From contig OX031058.1 of NCBI GenBank assembly GCA_943736015.1, positions 23,833,001 through 23,897,000 on the forward strand: a stretch of 64,000 bases of DNA, written 5' to 3'. This document shows, piece by piece, positions 52,425 to 63,139 of the stretch. The notes under the pieces are model-generated. The model made no database searches and was not told the origin of the DNA. It saw nothing but the letters and a program-made list of their open reading frames with translations. Source of the stretch: Tridacna crocea. Taxonomy: Eukaryota; Mollusca; Bivalvia; Cardiida; Cardiidae. Position 1 is the first letter of the stretch. Each line of letters opens with the position of its first letter. Position numbers and translations under genes: made by a program.

Positions 52425-52640
52425 CATAAATTTTTACCAGACTGCAACATTTTAGACATTGCCTGAAAGCAGATGGCACAGAATAAAATGGCTCTGATGA
52501 TGGGATTAAATGTCTTTGAAAGGTTTGAAAACACTTTTGGAAAAGGAGAAAATGCTGGTAACGATATGAGTACCAGGGCTTTGTCCCTTTGCTCATATTT
52601 TAAAAAGCCTTCATAAGGCAATAAATTTTGAAAGGGCTAA
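52425..52640 (-). mobile_element. Decayed Pal-A1 copy with an insertion at the hairpin tip
   Basis: Worn R arm (tttttaccagactgcaac), good left arm (gaaaacacttttggaaaagg, gaaaatgctggtaac), then gatatgagtaccagggcttt in place of the right arm. Confidence 0.6.
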
Positions 52641-53310
52641 ATTACAGGTTCTTTTAGCATGTGATATTTAAGATGTCCAAACTTACACTTGATTCTGCTT
52701 CCTGAAAACTACAACAGTGGATTTGCACCGAGTGTGTGGGCCAATGAAAAGTCCCAAAGTTCACACCTACTCCAGGGATTCAGGACTCCGGACCTTATGG
52801 TTAGAAGGCTGATGGTCTTGCCTCACAACCACACTATAATTAAATATAAAATGCTTCATTGATACAAAGTGCTTGCTCATAAAAGCACAATATGTCAAGA
52901 ACTGGAGAAGTGGAGAAGAGATTATCAGAAGTTATCAAATCGAGCAAAGTATTTGAGAAGAGGGGTATCTTAGTAGCTATCAAATTATTAGTCACAGCTA
53001 GGTCACACCTGACATTGAAATTTTGAAAATTACATTTATTCTCATTAATGAGTCAATGCTTTCAAAAAATGGTCTTCTACCCAGTTGCCTTTTTACTTAA
53101 AAAAAATTTGACTCAAAAATAGGAAAAATCATGTGCTTTTAGTAACTCAGAGTGCCCATTTGCCACAATTTCCCATGTTCAGGGATATTTTCAAAGGTGT
53201 CTGCTTCAGATTTGTTTCTGGAGATAACAAAATTTATATACATGAACAGCAGCTGTTACTAAAAGCATGTGTTAATGAGATATTTGAATGAAGGTTATTA
53301 TCCATACCTT
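52641..53310. other. No recognised gene; possible tRNA-like fragment
   Basis: On the minus strand at ~52720-52830, ggtccggagtcctgaatccc could be a B-box region, but the A-box is unclear. Around 53060-53200 a Pal-A-like worn repeat may be present. Confidence 0.35.
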
Positions 53311-53312
53311 TG

Positions 53313-53530
53313 TTAACCCTTTACCACATGATCCCAACTGTTAATGACCCTGAGATAGAAGCCTAATGAAAACACAGGAAAAGGAGAAATGCTTGTAACT
53401 AGCATTTACTCCTTTTCCCACTATGACCCTTCCTAATATAAATTTCAAATTTTTAGTCACTTTTATTTTGTCGTCTGCAAATGCTTTCAATTTGGACCAG
53501 CCTAAAATTTGTCGTTCAGTAAAGAGTTAA
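53313..53530 (+). mobile_element. Pal-A1 MITE
   Basis: 218 bp; hairpin shortened on both sides (acaggaaaaggagaaatgct, tttactccttttcccactatg). Right TTAA shared with the next copy. Confidence 0.87.
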
Positions 53531-53751
53531 TCCTTTACCACATGGCAAGATTTTAGACATATCCAAATTGAAAGCTTTTGCAGACAATAATTTTATAGTG
53601 GCTCAAATAACACAATTTTTCTATGACAGGGTAGAAAACTTTGTAGGTAAAAGAGAAAATGCTGTTCACTAGCATTTTCTCCTTTTCCCTCAATTTTTCA
53701 AAAAAACTTCTTCAGGGTCGTAAAAGTCGTCATTGTGTAGTAAAGGATTAA
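53527..53751 (-). mobile_element. Pal-A1 MITE sharing TTAA, opposite orientation
   Basis: ttaatcctttaccacatggc to gtagtaaaggattaa. R arm ctcaaataacacaatttttc is a variant; hairpin present. Confidence 0.85.
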
Positions 53752-54375
53752 GATACAACAAACGTTGGGCGTCATGCATAGGCCTAGCCCAGATTACAAT
53801 ATTTGTATGCACAATGAGGCGCAAAGTGTCAATGGGAACGGGGCGGGGGTTGGTGTGTGTTGTAAAGCATCTCGGAGGAATTCCCTAGTCATGAGTGCAT
53901 CAATTAAACCCATTTATTTTGTTTGTAAAGGAGCACAGATCTAGAGAAAAATCGATACAATCATTATGTGATTTTGAGATTTAGAACTTTGATTCCAGAC
54001 TTTTTTATAAGCATATACCTATTGTGTGTAATGAGCGCTATGGCCTGGTAATGCATCTCCACAATGGACTATATCAAGCAAGTTATCACATAATTGGATC
54101 CATGCAATCCATAATGCCTAACTGCCAACTGAATCATGGGATGGAATGGTCATTTGACAAGCAAAATTTACAAAGAGCAAAAAGTATCAAGCCAGGTAAG
54201 TTTGTGCTGACCACACAGGCTGACTGGTTGATATTTTTTCGCAGAATGCATTGAATACTTGTTTCATAGAATGTTGTTAAAATAAGTATTCTGTGGCCTT
54301 TACCATTTTCAATCTAATGACAATTTTTCTTCATTTTTCCCGATGTTTTGTTCCAATCTTAAGACAGACCCCATC
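53752..54375. other. No recognised gene
   Basis: The 76-codon frame at 54024-54254 (opens MCNERYGLVMHL) is unrecognised. Its surroundings include X-like words (accacacaggctgactgg), so it is probably repeat-derived. Confidence 0.35.
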
Positions 54376-54379
54376 ATTG

Positions 54380-54608
54380 GTAACCCTTTACTCCATAGAT
54401 ACTCATTTCTATGCATTGCTCGTGGGAGCCTTTGGAAAACATTGTGGCAAAAGGTGAAATTGCTCGTGACGAGCAATTTCACCTTTTGCCACAGTGTTTT
54501 CTACACTATCATGAGGTGTCATATACACATAAGAAACAGCTTCATCCTTGATGTTATTTTGGGTCAATTAGAGATACCATAGAAATGCCTTATGGGGTAA
54601 AGGGTTAA
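54380..54608 (+). mobile_element. Pal-A2 MITE, intact 229 bp reference copy
   Basis: L arm ctccatagatactcatttct; hairpin left arm gaaaacattgtggcaaaagg then tgaaattgctcgtg, with matching right arm; R arm cattatacacataagaaac-type text and ggtcaattagagataccata. Left flank GTAA, right TTAA. Confidence 0.92.
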
Positions 54609-54862
54609 GATATTGGAATAAGTAAGTCTGTCTGCCTGGTAGTGCCTATGTATACATGCAGGAGGTGCATTTTTCTGTGCTTGTCTGCTGTAATTTTTGA
54701 CAGAATTAGCTGGAATTTGACATCACACCTGCAATTTTTCATATGAATGGTCACAGTTAATGGGAGTTTTTGTCCATTGAATGATTTTTTCCTGATCCAG
54801 TTACATTAGGCAAGCTGGATTGTTTTATTCAAGGACCTGGGACCGTTCAAGTTTGAGCTATA

Positions 54863-55093
54863 TTAAACCCTTAACTAAAAAATGTTGATTTTTAGCAACA
54901 CTAGGAAAGGATACTTTTGAAAACATTGTGGGAAACAGAGAAAATGTTGTTAACAAGCATTTTCTATTTTTCCCTCAATGTTTTCTACCATTCCAAAAAA
55001 AAAATCGCGTCATTTGAGTCAGTATGAATTCGTCATTTGGAAATATTTTAAGTTTGGACAAAGCTAAAATTTAGTCATCTTGTAAAGGATTAA
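54863..55093 (+). mobile_element. Pal-A1 MITE, diverged full length
   Basis: L arm gttgatttttagcaacacta, hairpin tip tgttgttaacaagca (here TTAA is at the centre), R arm, cttgtaaaggaTTAA. Confidence 0.83.
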
Positions 55094-55110
55094 CTCTGGT
55101 AAAGGGTTAT
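55090..55110. mobile_element. 21-bp Pal-A remnant with terminal repeats only
   Basis: TTAACTCT joined to GGTAAAGGGTTAT. The interior is gone, and it starts on the TTAA of the previous copy. Confidence 0.6.
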
Positions 55111-55369
55111 CCACCTGAAGTGATGTCATTTGAGACAAACTGATATCTAGTGGAACTGAACTTGAGACCATTTTGAGGAAAAGTTATTTATCTGACTGAT
55201 ATATTATTAGAAATCTTGATCGTTTCAAATTCTCTGTCAGCAAGTAAAATTATTAACAGCTTGCCCTACAGATATGAATGAAGAATTTCAAGACTGGAAG
55301 TTTTTCCCACAGTCTGTCTAATTTGGGAATAGATTTTCAGAAACATACCTGTCAGATTAGTAAAAAATT

Positions 55370-55631
55370 TAGCCATGCTATATGAAAACAGGGCTTAAGA
55401 GTAGTGCAAAAAGTATTGACTCAGGTCAGCCTGAGCAGTCCGCGCAGGCTGACCTAAATCAAAACTTTTCGGTATTAGTCAATTTTCTGTATTTCCAAGG
55501 ACCAGTTTACCACATGAATCGGTTGGTTGCTACACACACTGGACTTTATGGATCTATAATTATGTGATGACTTGGATGGTATTATGCATCAGAGACAGGC
55601 ATTAAGCCCCTTTTTGCCAGAGGATGGCTCA
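55370..55631. mobile_element. Foldback family X, uninterrupted
   Basis: Left end agccatgctatatgaaaaca, right end ccctttttgccagaggatgg (inverted). Core palindrome aggtcagcctgagcagtccg with its mirror, then aaaacttttcggtattagtc as in the copies at 44 and 47 kb. Confidence 0.85.
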
Positions 55632-55654
55632 AATGGATAGTGGCTACCATGTTT

Positions 55655-56100
55655 AATTGATCCTTTACAGAACTATCCCTTAGCAATTTTGTAGGACAGA
55701 GATGTTGAAAACAAACATTTTTACTTGTATCACAATGTTTTCTTGCAGTTTCACACATTTATTTGTCACCTGCTAATGCCTTCAGCATGGACATTTTTAG
55801 AATTTTGGTGTTTTAGTTAGGAATTCAAAATGTACACAACTTTTTCGTATATCTTTGAAATGAAAACATTGAGAGAAAAGGACTTTAAAATAAGATAAGA
55901 AAATACTCTTGCTCTTGTACCATCAATTATGACAAAAAAAATGTCAGAGTCAGGTTCCTAGCTGCCATCAAACATTTTTTGTCTGTGTTACTTTCAAACT
56001 TCATCAACTTTTGAGCTACCAAGGTCTGAAATTTGACTGTGTAGTAATTGGTTAACAGAAGCATAGGCAGGCAAAATAGCAAGCTAAAGCAGATGTCCTG
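55655..56100. other. Repeat debris, no gene
   Basis: Worn Pal-A text at ~55660-55820 (acagaactatcccttagca, cacaatgttttcttgcag, gctaatgccttcagcatgg) and again at ~55855-56055 (gaaaacattgagagaaaagg, gtgtagtaattggttaa). Confidence 0.45.
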
Positions 56101-56105
56101 CATTA

Positions 56106-57290
56106 AGCTTGTTACACATCAGCCTTACAACAGCCATACGGGAACATTTTTTGACAAATCGCAAGACTTCGCGTGGACTCCACAAGACTGCCGTACGAAT
56201 TAGCTTCGCTGTAGATGTTGCAAACTGGTTTTTCAATATGCACATTTTCCTTGTGATTTCTTTGCAATTTTTGGAGATGGCATGGCAACTGTACGGTGCC
56301 ACACGACTGCCAATAATTATTACGGCTACCTTGAGACCATCACACATCAATCATATGGTTTTATACTTGCGTTTGTCCTGCAAAGGCTGCACCACGATTG
56401 CACGAACATGTTGCGGCTGTCTTGCATATGCCTTGCGTTTAGTGAAAGTCTGTCTAAAGACTACTGCGGAACATAAAAACAACATATAGATTTGCAAGGC
56501 TGCCCCGCAAATGCCTTGCGAAAAGTTAGCATCATCCCTCCTCTTTTAGAAAGATTGTATGTCTTGTTTGTCATCAGTCGCTGCTGAGATTTCAGGAAGA
56601 GAAGGTCATGCCGAGGAAAACAAAGATCTCAGAAGGGAAAGGGTAAAGCTTTGCTGAACCACCCCACCCCCCAAACCCAATCGAGAAAACCGAGGTACCA
56701 CCAACCCAGAATTCAGATGATGAAGGCATGTGCCTGTACAGGAGTGACAAATATGTCTTGAGCATAAAAAAGCATTTTTCCGTTCTTCATCCGCAAGCAT
56801 CCTGTTCATGGCTAAAATATGCATTCTATGTGGCTGGACAGCCATAGTTAACTAGTGAAGGCCTGCTGCAGATTGAGACTATTGCTGCATAACATTGTGT
56901 ATCCAAATATATCCAAATCTAGACAAGAGGAGGTAATTCCTCCTCCTTATGGCGATCACATGAACACCGTACAGCTGTCTTGCAAATTCGTGCTTGCCCT
57001 ACAGTGGTTGTAAGAACCTTTGCAAATTCTAACGGCAGTCTTGCAGATGCCTTGAGAATTTGTGCAGCAGCCTTACGATAACTGCATGACAGCAGTGCAA
57101 ACATGCAGCTTTGCTTTTTTCGTGTGTTCAACCTGCGAACACCGTATGGTTCATGAGTCAACTGTGTGAACGATGTGTGGAGATGGCTGTGCAAATTTGC
57201 AGTATGTGCAATGGATACGAATACCTAGCAATTGTGTTTGCTACTGAAATCGTATGACAAAAAAATCGCAAGGCTGATGTGAAACAGGCT
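56106..57290. mobile_element. 1.19 kb TTA-flanked element H2 (PIF/Harbinger-like)
   Basis: Ends AGCTTGTTACACATCAGCCT and, reversed, AGCCTGTTTCACATCAGCCT, flanked by TTA at 56103-56105 and 57291-57293. The interior repeats short words (cttgcaa, ccttgcg, cgtacgg and their complements) in both orientations. Ends resemble those of H1 (AGGCGCTGTCACAC), hinting at one superfamily. Frames at 56084-56489, 56606-56845 and 56919-57194 fall on both strands in this repetitive sequence and match no transposase. Confidence 0.83.
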
Positions 57291-57293
57291 TTA

Positions 57294-59335
57294 ATTATTG
57301 ATTAGCATGCAATAACACCATTATTGTGAGTGACATGTTTTTTTTTAAACTCTATTCTTGATTTAAAATAAGTTAAGGCTTTTCCAAATCCAAAGCATTA
57401 GCAGATTTTAGATGCTGATTTGGCTTTAAAAGAATCTTGGGATGTGCCATTTTTCAGTGTCTGCTGGGTGACATTATAATTCCCAGAGTAGCCAATTTTG
57501 CAGCCTTCACAGTCTGGATTTCCAGACTTGAAAAATGTATCTCTATCAAGGGGAGAATATTTTGAAGGGATGAAATGAATGAAATATATGCATTCTCAAT
57601 GCCCATGTCACCTTGATTTATTTCTGGTCTAAAGAGAATCTTTAAATTTGAACACCGAGTAGTCAGCTAATTCCAGTTTCAGCACTAAGTATTTAGGGTG
57701 CATGATGGCAGTTTGTAAAGTTTGGTATTCAAGGTTTTAGCACAGAGTTTTGATATGACATTGATACTGCATTGTTTAGTAGAATCATTAAAACCACAAT
57801 ATAGCCAAAGAATAAGTAATTTTCACGGTTTGTAACTAGAAAAATAAAAGATTACCCATAGCAACACACATATATGTAAGATCGGAGAAAACCTAAACAT
57901 GTCAGTTACTGCTATTTGTTGCCATGATATATGCATGTGAAAATGCATGGAGAAGCCTGTCGATTTCAGGGTCGCCATTGATCGAGATAACCTTGGTTAT
58001 CATTTAGATATATTCGAACTAGGTCTTCGAGAAGGTGTGATAGCATTGCATCTCATTAGTGCTATGACTTAGTACACAGGACTACAGTAAACGTTTACAC
58101 TTCAAATATTATGCCATTGGAGAGTAGGATTGCTCATTTTGAACCCATTTTCTTATTTAGATATAGTAAACTCTTCCTGTATTGATGATAAATGAATGAG
58201 CAATGATCAGCCTTTGTCATTGTTTCTGTTTACAATGTCGATCAACTTACGTTTTTCAAGCTTAAAATTGGGACAAAGGAATCTAGTGTATGAAGGGTTT
58301 ATTTTGATGCTTTGAATGATCATGCTGTGTAAATTTATGTCACTAACACATCACTGTGGACATTTACGACGAAAAGTCGGTTAATCGTCGCCGATCATCA
58401 ATGTAAACAAACAGATAATGCGGTATGGTAGGATCTGTTCTAGTTTCAAAATTCTTTTTTCTGCATCTGACTGGAACTTCTGGAACTACACCTTTACATA
58501 TGGTGAAAGTAATAATAATAGCCATATTTTACATGGTAAAAATGAAAATTGCTTTTATTCTATGAACAATTTTAATTGGACGCTTCTGAGACTTTAAGGT
58601 GATGTCACAAGTCACTTGGAAAAACAAATCTTAGAGAAAGTGTTTTCACACTTGTATCGGTATAAAACATAAATAATCTGATGCAAGACAAAAATAAAGT
58701 AGGAACATAGTAGGTAAGTTTTGAATGTAGCAAAAGACTTGAGGGTAGACTATTCTTAATGAAAGTTCTTTTGCCAAATAATGATTGTATAACTTAATAT
58801 CCTTTTCAATGCCAGTTGAGTGCATGATGCATTTATTTAAATGGCAAAGAAGCCATGTAGGGCTATTATTGCCCTGAGAATCCTTACTGGACTTGGCCTA
58901 TGAAATGAAAGTCTTTGGGAGGACCCAGGAGTCATGTGAACCTCAGAAAAAAAAAGACAGACAGATGGACAGATGGGGACAGCTTGATGTAAAATTGTAA
59001 ACCCCCAATATTTGACACCCCAAAGCTGCAGATCATAGTAGCCCAGATCAAGCTTGAATGCTTTGGTTACTTACGGTATGGAAAAGTTGAGAACTGTAAC
59101 TGTCGTGGACATGTGGACTTTGCCCTGAAAATCCATGAACTGAACTAAGACTTTCACAGGTTGCCAAACAGGGACAGTGAGAATGTGGCTTAATAGAGAA
59201 TTAAAGATTTGTGGTGGCAAGCAATGATAGTTTTATGGGGAAATTGATTTTGTAGGGGCCCCTTCATATTTTTGCCCATGAATCACAGAAAGTGATCCAC
59301 CAAAAAGTTACTTGAGGCAAAAGCTGGATTATCAT
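57294..59335. other. 2 kb without recognised features
   Basis: No frame over 60 codons, no Pal-A copy, no SINE boxes and no obvious inverted repeats: the longest repeat-free stretch in the window. A short CpG-bearing patch is at 58375-58395 (gaaaagtcggttaatcgtcg). It may be intron, intergenic or regulatory DNA. Confidence 0.4.
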
Positions 59336-59337
59336 CA

Positions 59338-59567
59338 GTTATCCCTTTACCCCATAAAGTATTTCTATGGTATCTCTAACTGACTTTAAATAAAAGCAAG
59401 GATGAAGCAGTTCCTTATGTGTATATGACACCTTTTGATAGTGTAGAAAACATTGTGGCAAAAGGTGAAATTGCTCGTGACGAGCAATTTCACCTTTTGC
59501 CACAATGTTTTCCAAAAGCAACTACAAGCAATGCGTGGAAATGAGTATCTATGGAGTAAAGGGTTAA
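59338..59567 (-). mobile_element. Pal-A2 MITE, intact
   Basis: R arm first (cataaagtatttctatggta), then a perfect hairpin meeting at ctcgtgacgag (~59475), L arm caatgcgtggaaatgagtat. Left TTAA decayed to TTAT. Confidence 0.92.
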
Positions 59568-59756
59568 AAGAAGAAACTAAAAATTCATGTTAACAAAAAA
59601 ATCAGAGGTATTTGGCAGTATTTGTTAGTGTTTATAAAAAAAAAACAGATTTAATATAAGAAAGCCCTAGTACCAATATAACCTTTTTCAGAGGATACAA
59701 TGTATTATGTCATGTAAATTGACATGTTGGGTTCTTTAATGAATGAAATGGTTGTT

Positions 59757-59985
59757 GAACTTGTTACTCAATGACAGAAATTTAGACCTGTTTACTTTGA
59801 AAGCTTTAACAGAACACAAATTGAATGTGACTCAGTTGACAAGATTTTTCTTTGAAAGAATAGAAAAAAGTAAGGGAAAAGTAGATAAGCTGATAACCAG
59901 CTTTTTTTCCCCTGTCCCAACTGTTTACAGAACCCCAAATCCTTAGGGCTGTTGAAAAATTGGGGTTATTTTGTAGAGAGTGAAG
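59757..59985 (-). mobile_element. Decayed Pal-A1 copy, full span
   Basis: acttgttactcaatgacaga, R arm gacctgtttactttgaaagc, hairpin (agtaagggaaaagtagataa, gctgataaccagc), L arm agggctgttgaaaaattggg, ttttgtagagagtga end. Confidence 0.7.
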
Positions 59986-59989
59986 CTTG

Positions 59990-60455
59990 TCAAGTGTGGT
60001 TAATTATTCTCTTTGCATCCACTGTTGCAGTCTAGAAGAGCATAAATGATGCTATTGCATCTGATTTGTTATTGTAAATCAATACTTACTCTGACAATAC
60101 AAGATTAATCTGGACGCTCATGCATTAGGAAAGCTATCTACAAATCCCCAGTTAACCCTTAAACCACTTATTACAACTTACCTTGCCTATGCTGCATTTG
60201 AAGTAAACAGAAGTAAGGTCTGATTGCAAAAATCATGCAGCTTTATCACTGATCTGTCCATAGTCTGCTTTTCTCAGACATACTGGACATAAGCAGCCTT
60301 GAAAATGAAATTATTTTAGTCTTATGTCTGGACTAAAAATCTTCTTTAGGATTATCCAGTGCTCTTTAGAAGGGTTAAATGTAGACAGTTATAACATTTA
60401 GACAGAAATTCCCCCTCTGAATATTTTTATACCCTGGCAACATTTAGAAACTTTT
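59990..60455. other. Pal-A3-like debris, no gene
   Basis: ttaacccttaaaccacttat at 60152, then gtaaggtctgattgcaaaaa and atcactgatctgtccatag: a worn Pal-A3. No end found. Confidence 0.4.
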
Positions 60456-60460
60456 CATGA

Positions 60461-60560
60461 GTGTATTGATTGATTTAAAAGTGTATTTTGCCCCTTTCAA
60501 CATTATTTCAGTCATACAATGTCTACAGCTCATCTATTTATGGGTTTTACCAGTTCTAGG
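60461..60560 (-). mobile_element. SINE tail, minus strand
   Basis: Reversed: tgactgaaataatgttgaaa, then gggcaaaatacac and aaatcaatcaatac. It matches the tail type at 29900. The head was not found with confidence; a plus-strand tRNA-like stretch at 60694-60765 (gagctacagtttactag, tgtttgattctc) may be separate. Confidence 0.6.
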
Positions 60561-60765
60561 TCAGGGCTCTTACATATCTTTCCGAAGGACACTCCCAAAA
60601 AAGTGTATCTAACACCAGATTTCTCACAACTTCGACCCTAATAACATTGTATTGATGCATTCATTGGTATCATTTAGACATTTTTGTTGATGGAGCTACA
60701 GTTTACTAGTAAGATGCACATGTAACAGTCTAAAGGTCTTATGTTTGATTCTCAGCTTTGAAATT

Positions 60766-61230
60766 GTGTTTACTTCCTATTACTGTTAGTTCCTAAAATT
60801 ATACCAAGTTTACAAAAGGCACAATGGGTCTGTTTGAAGAACAGCAAAGTCAAACATGCACAAAGTATTCTTGTATACATTTTTTTCTTTAAAACTTCAT
60901 ACCACTTGATTTTGGAAAACAGAATAATTTTAATCCTTGGCCATGTGGGCAATATGGGCACTTGGCCCATAAAATGTTAAGATAAAAGCTATGTAGAGAC
61001 ATGTTGGAACAAATTTAGTTTATTAAGCATTCATAGGCTTTTTGTGCAATATTTCATTCTAGGATGCTGTAAAATGGTAAAAGTCAATAAAGCTTGTTTC
61101 CCAGACTTTAGCAAAGAAAACATGCTCTGAATTCCCAGAATCCATTCCAGTTATAATGTTTATTGTGTTGTTTTTATTATTCCACTGTTTGTAATAAGGC
61201 TGATGTTTGGTTCACTGTTCAGAACTGGGG
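60766..61230. other. No recognised gene
   Basis: The minus frame at 60770-60970 is unrecognised. No structure. Confidence 0.35.
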
Positions 61231-61234
61231 CTCC

Positions 61235-61274
61235 ATTATGTTACATTATGTTACAATCTGTTACATTTTGTTAC
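61235..61274 (+). repeat. 10-bp tandem repeat, four units
   Basis: attatgttac, attatgttac, aatctgttac, attttgttac in succession. Confidence 0.9.
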
Positions 61275-61410
61275 ATGAATAAAGCTTCAGACTCTGCATG
61301 ATTTATCATTTACCTTATAAATAATGTCGTTTGACTATTTATCAGATGGCAAAACAGTAGATTTGTCCGTTTTAGAGAGCTCCTTGCATTCTTTCCTTTC
61401 TCTTGATTTC

Positions 61411-61638
61411 TTAACCCTTTACCACACAATGACTACTTTCGATGACCCTGTGATGGGGGCCTTTTGAAAACATTGTGGGAAAAGGAGAAAATGCTGGTAA
61501 CCAGCATTTTCTCCGTTTCCCCAATGTTTTTTACCCTTCACCGAAAAAAAAATCAAATTTTCAGTAACTTTTATTTTGTCATCTGCACATGCTTTCGATA
61601 TGGACCATGGTATAAATTTGTCGTTTGGTATAGAGTTA
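61411..61638 (+). mobile_element. Pal-A1 MITE, intact 228 bp
   Basis: L arm aatgactactttcgatgacc; hairpin right arm carries tccgtttcccc; TTAA both ends. Confidence 0.91.
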
Positions 61639-61704
61639 AAGCCTTCTTTTATTAATGGACATGAAAAAAATCTTTTAGATGGGATTCAGTAATGGACTTA
61701 TTTG

Positions 61705-62152
61705 TTAATTCCTTACCACTGAAACCATAGAAATGTAGATTTGTCCAAATTGAAAGCATTTGCAGACATTATTTACATGTGACTCAAATAATAGAACATG
61801 TCTTTAACCCTTTACCCCATAGATAGTCATTTCTATGCATTGCTTGAATGAGCCTTTGGAAAACATCGGTGAAATTGCTCGTGACAGACAATTTCACCTT
61901 TTGTCACAATGTTTTCTATGCTATCAAAGGTGTCATATACACATAAGAAACGGTTTCATCCTTGCTCTTATTATGGGTCAATTAGAGATACCATAGAAAT
62001 GCCTTATGGGGAAAAGGGTTAAAAGATTAGAAAACATGTTGGGAAAAAGAGAAAATGCCAGCAGTATTCATTTCCCCACAATCCTCTCAAAAGGGTTCTT
62101 CCTGAGGATCTTTTAAAACAATGTGATTGTTTGGTAAAAGGGAATAAAAAAT
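61705..62152 (-). mobile_element. Pal-A1 copy split by Pal-A2
   Basis: R arm to catgtct at 61802, then after the insertion aagattagaaaacatgttgg, hairpin remnant, L arm and a gtttggtaaaagggaat end. Confidence 0.82.
61803..62022 (+). mobile_element. Pal-A2 MITE nested in Pal-A1
   Basis: 220 bp between TTAA at 61803-61806 and 62019-62022. Left hairpin arm shortened (aacatcggtgaaattgctcg). It shows that Pal-A2 moved after at least one Pal-A1 insertion. Confidence 0.9.
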
Positions 62153-62224
62153 AGCAGATTAATTTGCAAGAATCTGTTCAAAGTTTGTAAAATAGGGATA
62201 CTTGGTTTGAAATTTGTTAATGTA

Positions 62225-62410
62225 TAGTACAGCTAGGTGGAAACATTGTGGCATATTGGAAAATATGTTTGTTAAGGGCTATTTTTGTTCAACATACAAA
62301 AACTACATGCAGCTTAAGTATTTCTCTTTGCTGAAAGCATGTTCTATAATTATTTTAGTCACTTTTTGATTTCATATGCTTTTGAATTTTTTCCTCTGGT
62401 AAAGGGTTAA
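62225..62410 (+). mobile_element. Decayed Pal-A1 right part
   Basis: gtggaaacattgtggcatat, then agtcactttttgatttcata and tttcctctggtaaagggttaa. Confidence 0.6.
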
Positions 62411-62599
62411 TAGATGATTATTATTATAGTATTAGCAATCTTGTATTTATTGTCAATAAGATGATGATGCCCTTTGAAGTTTATTGACTTATTATGATTT
62501 GTACAATAAACATTTACAATAGCATTACATCTAACAGATTGAAACAGATGGACTTGGACCAAATTTGTTATGTCTAGCTTTCTGTACTTTGCAGAGCAG

Positions 62600-62828
62600 T
62601 TAACCCATTACCACACAATGACACCTTTTAACGACCCTGAGAAAGAAGCCATATGAAAACATTGTGGGAAAAGGAGAAAATGCTGGTTACCAGCATTTTC
62701 TCCTTTTACCACAAAGTTTTCTACCCTATCAAGGAAAATTGGGATCATTTGCACCACTAAGAAATTGTTGCCTGCAAATGCTTTCAATTTGGATAAGTCT
62801 AAAATTTTCCTGTGTAGTAAATGGTTAA
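62600..62828 (+). mobile_element. Pal-A1 MITE, intact 229 bp
   Basis: L arm aatgacaccttttaacgacc, hairpin, and a variant R arm (gggatcatttgcaccactaa) that also occurs at 34145, marking a sub-lineage. Confidence 0.91.
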
Positions 62829-63030
62829 ACTTGAAGCTGCTTGACATGACTCACTGACCTTTTGCAGACAGTGTAGATCAAGATCATTCTGTGCAGTATG
62901 ATCTTGGATTTACGCTATGCGATAAAGACTTTTTTTTCCACCCAAAAAAAAAGTTAGAAATAGCAATTATGCAACTTTTTACTATTGCCTTGAAAGTTAC
63001 ATTTAAGTTATTTAGAAGCATTAGGGTTTA
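62825..63030 (-). mobile_element. Pal-A3 MITE, reversed
   Basis: Begins on the TTAA that closes the preceding Pal-A1; gctgcttgacatgactcact, gacagtgtagatcaagatca, cagtatgatcttggatttac. The far end is lost after atttaagttatttagaagca. Confidence 0.75.
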
Positions 63031-63139
63031 TATCCCCTAAAAATTATACTGTACCAAGAATATAAATATTTATAGATGCTGGATTAAAATTGCAGTAGTT
63101 TTGTTGTTGCAATAATATCAGAAAAAACTGATCAATGTA

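Noticed and set aside
56109-56489. 126-codon frame that might be a transposase fragment.
   Set aside because: It lies in the word-repetitive interior of H2, overlaps frames on the other strand, and has no catalytic or DNA-binding motif I recognise.
57039-57194. GC-richer patches in H1 and H2 as CpG-island promoters.
   Set aside because: The CpG comes from repeated transposon words, not from a promoter next to a transcribed exon.
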